A DNA stretch of 64,000 bases from Porites lobata (Eukaryota > Cnidaria > Anthozoa > Scleractinia > Poritidae): positions 3,354,501-3,418,500 of the forward strand of contig CALNXK010000006.1 of NCBI GenBank assembly GCA_942486035.1. Reading direction: 5' to 3'. Each line of letters opens with the position of its first letter. Positions within the stretch are counted from its first letter, which is position 1. The notes under the pieces were generated by a model that did not search any database, was not told the origin of the DNA, and saw nothing but the letters and a program-made list of their open reading frames with translations. This document shows, one piece after another, positions 59,040-64,000 of this stretch. Made by a program: the position numbers and the translations under genes.

Positions 59040-59790
59040 TGTTCAGGTCTGAAGATAATCTTCAAATAGCAGATGTCCGTCGAGTTGTAATTTCTTCTTG
59101 CTGTTCTTGCTATGTTTTTAGCAAATAGTTTGCCTACTTCAGGGGCACCCAACGACAATTTTCGGAAAATATCTGTTCGGAATACGATTTGAGATCTAGA
59201 ATTTTCGGAACATTTGTCGTAAAATTTTTTGCTTGCCTGCCTCTCCTAGCATTTGAGAACATCTAAAAACTAATATAATTGCCCATTTTGAACGGATTTT
59301 TAACCTTAAAAGGTCACCTAGAATTTTCGGGAGCCTTTTTTCTGGCTGAAATTTTTTGAAGAGGTAAGTTTTGATCCCTATAATTTTCGGATCACTAGAC
59401 TTTCAGCTAGGAAATCCGAACAGATGAAAAATTTTTAGGGGATAAAAATATGCCTATATCTACCGTTTAAATACTAAAATACGTTTAACAATGCTATGTT
59501 TAAGTGGTTTTGAACTATATTCTCGTTGGGTGCCCCTGCTACTTCTTCCTCGTGAAACGAGTGAAATGTTCTGCCATTTTGTAGTCACAACCAAAAACAG
59601 CCAAAACAACTCAACCTCGTCCCCAGGTCTTCTCGGTTAACGGTTCAATAATTAAGCAGTTCAGCAATTTTGCTGCATTTCACATATTGCAAAATTCTCC
59701 CAAATTTGGTCCACATTAGCTGGTTATCATGAAATATGCGTGGGATTTTAGCCAATCAGAAACGGAGAAATATTTTAAATGAATAATAAC
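59040..59790. mobile_element. Copy of the 17-kb TIR element, hosting a nested MITE
   Basis: The flanks of the MITE at 59140-59538 match 17155-17470: CTTGCTGTTCTTGC, GTGAAACGAGTGAAA-type, AACTCAACCTCGTCCCCAGG and TTTTAGCCAATCAGAA, ending AAATGAATAATAA. The 17-kb copy has the uninterrupted site. Confidence 0.6.
59140..59538. mobile_element. MITE with CAGGGGCACCCAACG termini, 6-bp TSD CTACTT
   Basis: Perfect inverted ends; CTACTT at 59134-59139 and 59539-59544. Near-identical to 46087-46482 in the opposite orientation. Inserted into an older repeat. Confidence 0.9.
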
Positions 59791-60698
59791 TTAAATTATG
59801 AGCTCATCTTTTATCCAGTTATAAAATAATTGTTATGAATATCTCGTAAACATGGTAAACCTCTCAATATCAGTCGTTGTACTTCATGCATACGTTTTAA
59901 ATAAATGCCCAACAGTGAACCCAAGGAGTCCCCCGCGACCTTAACAACCACATGACATCAAAAATCCACCAGATTGAATTTCGAGGAGGAGGCCGTCTTT
60001 TTTGTGAGATGACTTAAGTCATACAGTTAACAATGGCGTCAACAAACCTATGTTAAAAGACTAATGGTCGTCTAACTGTGTAACAAGACCGATTTCCTCA
60101 ATCGACTGTTGCCGTAAGAATTTCGACTCCAGGCTCGAAATCAGAAAAGTAAGCAGTGGAGTAGAGAATGCTGCTGTGAAAAATAAAACTTTTTGAGTGT
60201 GCACTTTGAAGAAATAGGCCCCTTCCCAGTTCCAAAATCCCTCACTTTCAAAATGAGGCCAAGTACAAACCTTTCTTGCGAAAATGAGTTTTATTTGCAT
60301 GAGAATGAAACATCATTTTCAAATCAAAGGTTGAGCACTTAACCTCATTTTGATACAGAGGCCCGGAGTAACTCGGAAATGGCGAGACCCTTTTCACTTA
60401 TACGCACGCGCGTGTCGATAGTGTAGGAGTTTGCGCAATAACAGGGCTCCTGGCAATAACAGTTCTCAGTACAATTGGACGAAAAGGGTAGCAGTGAAAA
60501 GGCTAGGCTCGACATCGAGAAAAGTGTCGCAAAGTTTGCAGAAATTGATGTCAAACTTTTGCTTTGTCATTCAGCCCCACTCAGGGTTAGTGAACCGCTC
60601 GTCTTGGGAACGAGATTGTGCTCGTCTTGTGATTGGGACGTCTGCGACTGGTCTCGGCTTTTTTTCGGTCAGCGGTCACTTCGAACGAGAGCGCGTAG

Positions 60699-60745
60699 GT
60701 ACTTCATGTATCGCTTATTATAGTGTATGGGGATACATGAAGTAC
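60699..60745. repeat. Perfect 14-bp inverted repeat upstream of putative small gene
   Basis: GTACTTCATGTATC and GATACATGAAGTAC are exact complements around a 19-base spacer, ending about 22 bases before the putative start codon region. It could be a regulatory palindrome or an RNA hairpin in a 5' leader. Confidence 0.7.
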
Positions 60746-60767
60746 TTACCCAAGGCACAGATGGCGG

Positions 60768-63326
60768 ATGCAAACAGCGAAGCGAGATAAGGTATTTAGT
60801 TAGAAAAAGGATGAGTTAGAAGGGTAATTTAGTATGTTGATTAATATTGCGTTTGTTATAAAGGGAAAAAGGACGAAATCACCAAGTGTGGCCGATGGAG
60901 GAAGTACCGTGAGTTCAAATTATCCGTGATACTTTCTGTGCAATCTATACCTATTCCATATTTTATATCAGTTTCTACTCTTAGGGCGTAACATGCAGAT
61001 CAAGATCGATCATCGAAAACGTTGTCGATAAGTCGATACAACTCACTATTTGTCGGTAATTGTCAATCGAGAAGTTAAATGTGTCGATAAAAGTCGATAA
61101 TCACGGAATATTCATTGGAGTCAGAATATTCATTGGAGTCAGTATTGGTGGTTTTCACAGTCATGCTATCACAAATTGAAATTGAAACCATTCAAATTAT
61201 GGATAGATGGCGTCAAGAAAAATGCAGTGTTTTAGAAGATCAATCAATAAACAACCTGGCGAAGTCTCAGGCTTGTACAATTCCCCAGTGCTGAGATATT
61301 CCTCAAAAAGTTTCCCAGAAATTTATAGAGCTCAGTATGGAAATACCCTATTTGTGCCCCTCTGAAGGACATGAGTATGGCCGATAGAGGATAACAAAAA
61401 CATCTGGAATTAACTTTTGCCATGAAAACAATAATTATTACATAGTAAGAAAGTCCTGTTCCTGACGAGATAAGAAAATCTTAAAACCTTGTTCATTTTA
61501 ATTTTGATGAGAGCATGTGCAAACCAGTAATTCCAATTACAGAATATGTGGAAATTGTTATTCCAAACAATCTTTGCTCCTCACCCCCACTCCCACCCCT
61601 GAGCAAGATAACGAGTTCATTAGCATATTGAGTTCCAAAATAGTTGAGAGTTTTTCCTATAAAAGGCCATTCTATTGTATCAAAAATTTTCTCAAAATCA
61701 AGAAACAGAAGTAGTCCAGGAATGTTTTTCTCTTTGGCTTAGCTAATGATGCTTTCTAATAATCGCATGTTTTCACCAATAAATCTGCCTTTTATAAAGC
61801 CACTTTGATCACTATTAATTAGATTAGGGGGAAAATGTTTAAGTGATTAGCAGTTGCCTTGGCCGCAAGTATAGTCACAACGTGTTGATTAGGGTGTTTG
61901 ATATGACATTCCAAAAGAGAATTCCAATGGTACAACTGTGTAAGTATTATTCTCTCCTTCATTGTACCATTTGGTTTTAGACCTCAGGATTGCGCCTTTT
62001 GTGCAGTCTGAGAGGTGTGAAAATTGAGCATCACTGAAATTTCTTTTGTAGGCTTCCTCCTCTAATTTGGTGATTGTTTGTTCAAGCACTGTGTCACGTT
62101 GTTTTGTTTGTTGCCTTCTAATCTTGGAATAGGATAGTGATTTCTCATGGACTTTGAGTTTAATCATTTCCCAAAGAAGTGAAGGGTTGACCAAGTCGTC
62201 TTCTCTTTATTCATCCCTCGCTTTCTGAATAGTTGCGTTGATTTGGTTAACATTTTTATTTCAGTCAAAAAAGATGTTTTTAGTTTCCAGAGTCCCAGTC
62301 CCCTAGAATTCGAGTGCAGTGATAATTTTAATGTTATCATGGAGTGGTGCGATTTGTATCCCAGGTAGCAACATGTAATGTTTAATTTACCTTTTACAAT
62401 ATACATGTAAATTCATGAAAATCACAATAAAGTAATGGTTAATAAACAAGCAATAGTGTTTTATCTGGTTTTAATTAAAACATGAGGTGAAGCCAAAAAC
62501 CTGATAAACCATGAACTGCGAGTTTTTTGAACAGCTTCAAAAATTTGGCATCAAATCTATCCAATTCTGCTGTTATCTTGATATTCTGGCAAGTTTTCCT
62601 TGAAAAAGTAGAATCCAGTTTCAGTCATGATTTTATCAGATTTAAAAACACTCATAAAAAGTTTTAAAATTTCTTAAGTATTTCCTTCATGAATTGTTAA
62701 TGAGTTTTTGAAAATGTCTTTAAAATTTTGCACTCAAACTTCCACACCTTGCACACCTGCACACCTGCCTTTGTTTGTCATGACTACTTAAGATCAGTTG
62801 TTTTTTGTGACACTAAATTGAATATAACTTGTTAATCTCCTTGAGAAACCAATTTCTCTCATTTATATTTAATTTAATGGTTCATTCAATTGGCTGTGTT
62901 CTGGAATAGGAATAAGTGGAAATAGTCGTTCAAAATGATTTGTTTTTGCAAAGCTTTACAAGGCCTGAGTGGCCTACACTTGCTAATATCTAAGGTGCTT
63001 AAAAATGCACAAGACTCCAATTAAAAATCAGATCCAATCCAGCCAATCGAATACACCTTAAAAGCAGGGCCTTAGCGTGTCAACTCCTTGATGGCCTGCA
63101 TTTTGTTGTGAACTGTGATATTCTTTTATTATTACATGTATGTTAATTAATATTGGTTTTGTCCCTTGCTTAGGCTCCAACAGCAAAGCAATTGAAAAGT
63201 GGGAAAGGTCAGCAGCAGGGGAAGGGAAACACACAACAGAAAAGTGGTGAGAAAAAAGGCAAACAAAAGCAGCATCAAGCATCTTCACTTAGCCTTTCCC
63301 TCAAAAGTCACATGAATGTGCTCTAA
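60768..63326 (+). CDS. Putative small Lys/Gln-rich protein, three exons
   Basis: Proposed exons: 60768-60791, 60864-60908 and 63174-63326, all joined in phase 0, giving 73 residues. Exon 1 codes MQTAKRDK (donor AAG|GTATTT); exon 2 GKRTKSPSVADGGST (donor ACC|GTGAGT). Exon 3 begins APTAKQLKSGKGQQQGKG and ends SHMNVL, with a strong acceptor GTCCCTTGCTTAG. The region before exon 1 is CpG-rich, promoter-like. AATAAA at 63486-63491 could be the poly(A) signal. The weak points are a poor pyrimidine tract at the exon 2 acceptor and an overlapping upstream ATG (60761) that reads only nine codons (MADANSEAR) to a stop. Exon 3 is the most credible part; the protein family is not recognised. Intron 2 contains an antisense LINE remnant. 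Confidence 0.35.
61590..62400 (-). pseudogene. L1/Tx1-like LINE fragment, degraded
   Basis: Minus-strand pieces in changing frames: endonuclease end HHSMITLKLSL, WKLKTSFLTEI, then the linker (VHEKSLSYSKIRRQQTKQ, RSKTKWYNEGENNT, corresponding to RSxxxWxxxGEKNTKYF), then RT segment NSDQSGFIKGRFIGENMRL (about 61800) and LLLFLDFEKIFDTIEWPF (about 61690). Stops and frameshifts are present and the fragment ends before the YADD box. This is a different clade from the LINE at 526-1488. Confidence 0.8.
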
Positions 63327-63485
63327 AAGTTAACTGAATTTTGGAACAAGTTTATTGTTTGATTTAAATTGTAAATTTATTAATGGGAGCCTCGCTTTTA
63401 GCCCTGGCTAAATCTATATATTATTTTAGCTTAAGTGTCCCTGGCCCATTTAGTGGTTTGTCCTGCTATTTCTGCTTGACACTTA

Positions 63486-63491
63486 AATAAA
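63486..63491 (+). terminator. Candidate poly(A) signal AATAAA
   Basis: Lies about 160 bases after the stop of the putative small gene, followed by a T-rich GGTTTTATTATTA stretch. Confidence 0.4.
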
Positions 63492-63777
63492 GGTTTTATT
63501 ATTACTAGTATTATTAAAATTATTTTTGGAATCCCTCAGCATTTCCAAAAAAACATAGAATACTCTCAAGAGACTTGAGTAAGACTTGCTTCAAACATTG
63601 AAAATCTGTGAAAATTTCTGATTGTGGTCTATTTAAGATTCTTCCGGGCTGCCAGGCATGTTTTCACTGCAAATATTTATCACATATTGTTTATTTTCAT
63701 ATTCATAGTGAGTTCATAAACACATGAAGTATGACATAAAATACACCAAAGCTTGTTTGTTCTTTGTTGTATTGCAG

Positions 63778-63789
63778 TTTCTGAGGCAG
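63778..63789 (+). other. Candidate 12-nt microexon
   Basis: A strong acceptor (TTGTTCTTTGTTGTATTGCAG) is followed after only 12 bases (TTTCTGAGGCAG) by a strong donor GTGAGT. It would add four residues in frame. It may belong to an alternative form of the small gene or to a gene continuing beyond the window. Confidence 0.25.
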
Positions 63790-64000
63790 GTGAGTAGTAT
63801 GATCAGTGGGGAAGGGGAGTGGGTGCTGATCACAACGTTCCATCTCCGTTTCATCCGAAAACATTCTCTTTCGCTCCAGTCAGCAGTGTACTTTGATACA
63901 ATTTTCAGTCAGAAGACCTAAAATAGACGCTTCATAGGTCATTAAACTCTTATGTGTTTGTCTTCTTCTTTACGTTTTCCATGTATGCTTGGCTAATTAC

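Overview
The window looks like AT-rich animal (metazoan) nuclear DNA: long introns with GT/AG borders, dense non-coding repeats, LINE, Penelope and SINE remnants, and many short inverted-repeat (MITE-type) elements. The repeat vocabulary (GATTCC-rich elements, CCCGTTCTAGAA-type elements, GGGGCACCCAACG-ended elements) and the receptor type point to a cnidarian, most likely an anthozoan such as a stony coral. That assignment is inference from pattern memory, not a search result.

Layout. Positions 1-6000 hold a MITE abutting a dead LINE reverse transcriptase, then copy 1 of a 4.5-kb block that recurs at about 21508-26149. Positions 6000-8500 hold a short minisatellite, a decayed Penelope-like element and an unidentified broken ORF. 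A minisatellite of about 1.8 kb with a ~150-bp monomer fills 8578-10345. A complete nine-exon gene on the minus strand (19348 down to 13346) encodes an adhesion-type seven-transmembrane receptor of about 554 residues. All splice phases agree and it has a signal peptide, but no recognisable GPS. Copy 2 of the 4.5-kb block follows. It carries two extra MITE insertions, for which copy 1 is the empty site.

From 31.7 to 56.5 kb the window contains six dispersed U1 snRNA-like genes in both orientations, the most important content. Each has a recognisable U1 5' end, a U1-70K-type loop, an Sm site and a 3' hairpin, and each has a TATA box 29-33 bases upstream. Three share an identical TCCCATA block at -59. 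The copies differ in functionally important places: the 5' splice-site recognition end, the U1A loop and the 70K loop. All six have A instead of the usual C at U1 position 9. Between them lie GATTCC elements, a MITE family with 6-bp target-site duplications, and long stretches in which I see no gene.

The last 4 kb may hold a small three-exon lysine/glutamine-rich gene on the plus strand, with an L1-like LINE remnant antisense in its second intron. The receptor, the U1 genes and the putative small gene have no visible functional link; this is ordinary eukaryotic gene spacing in repeat-rich DNA rather than an operon-like system.
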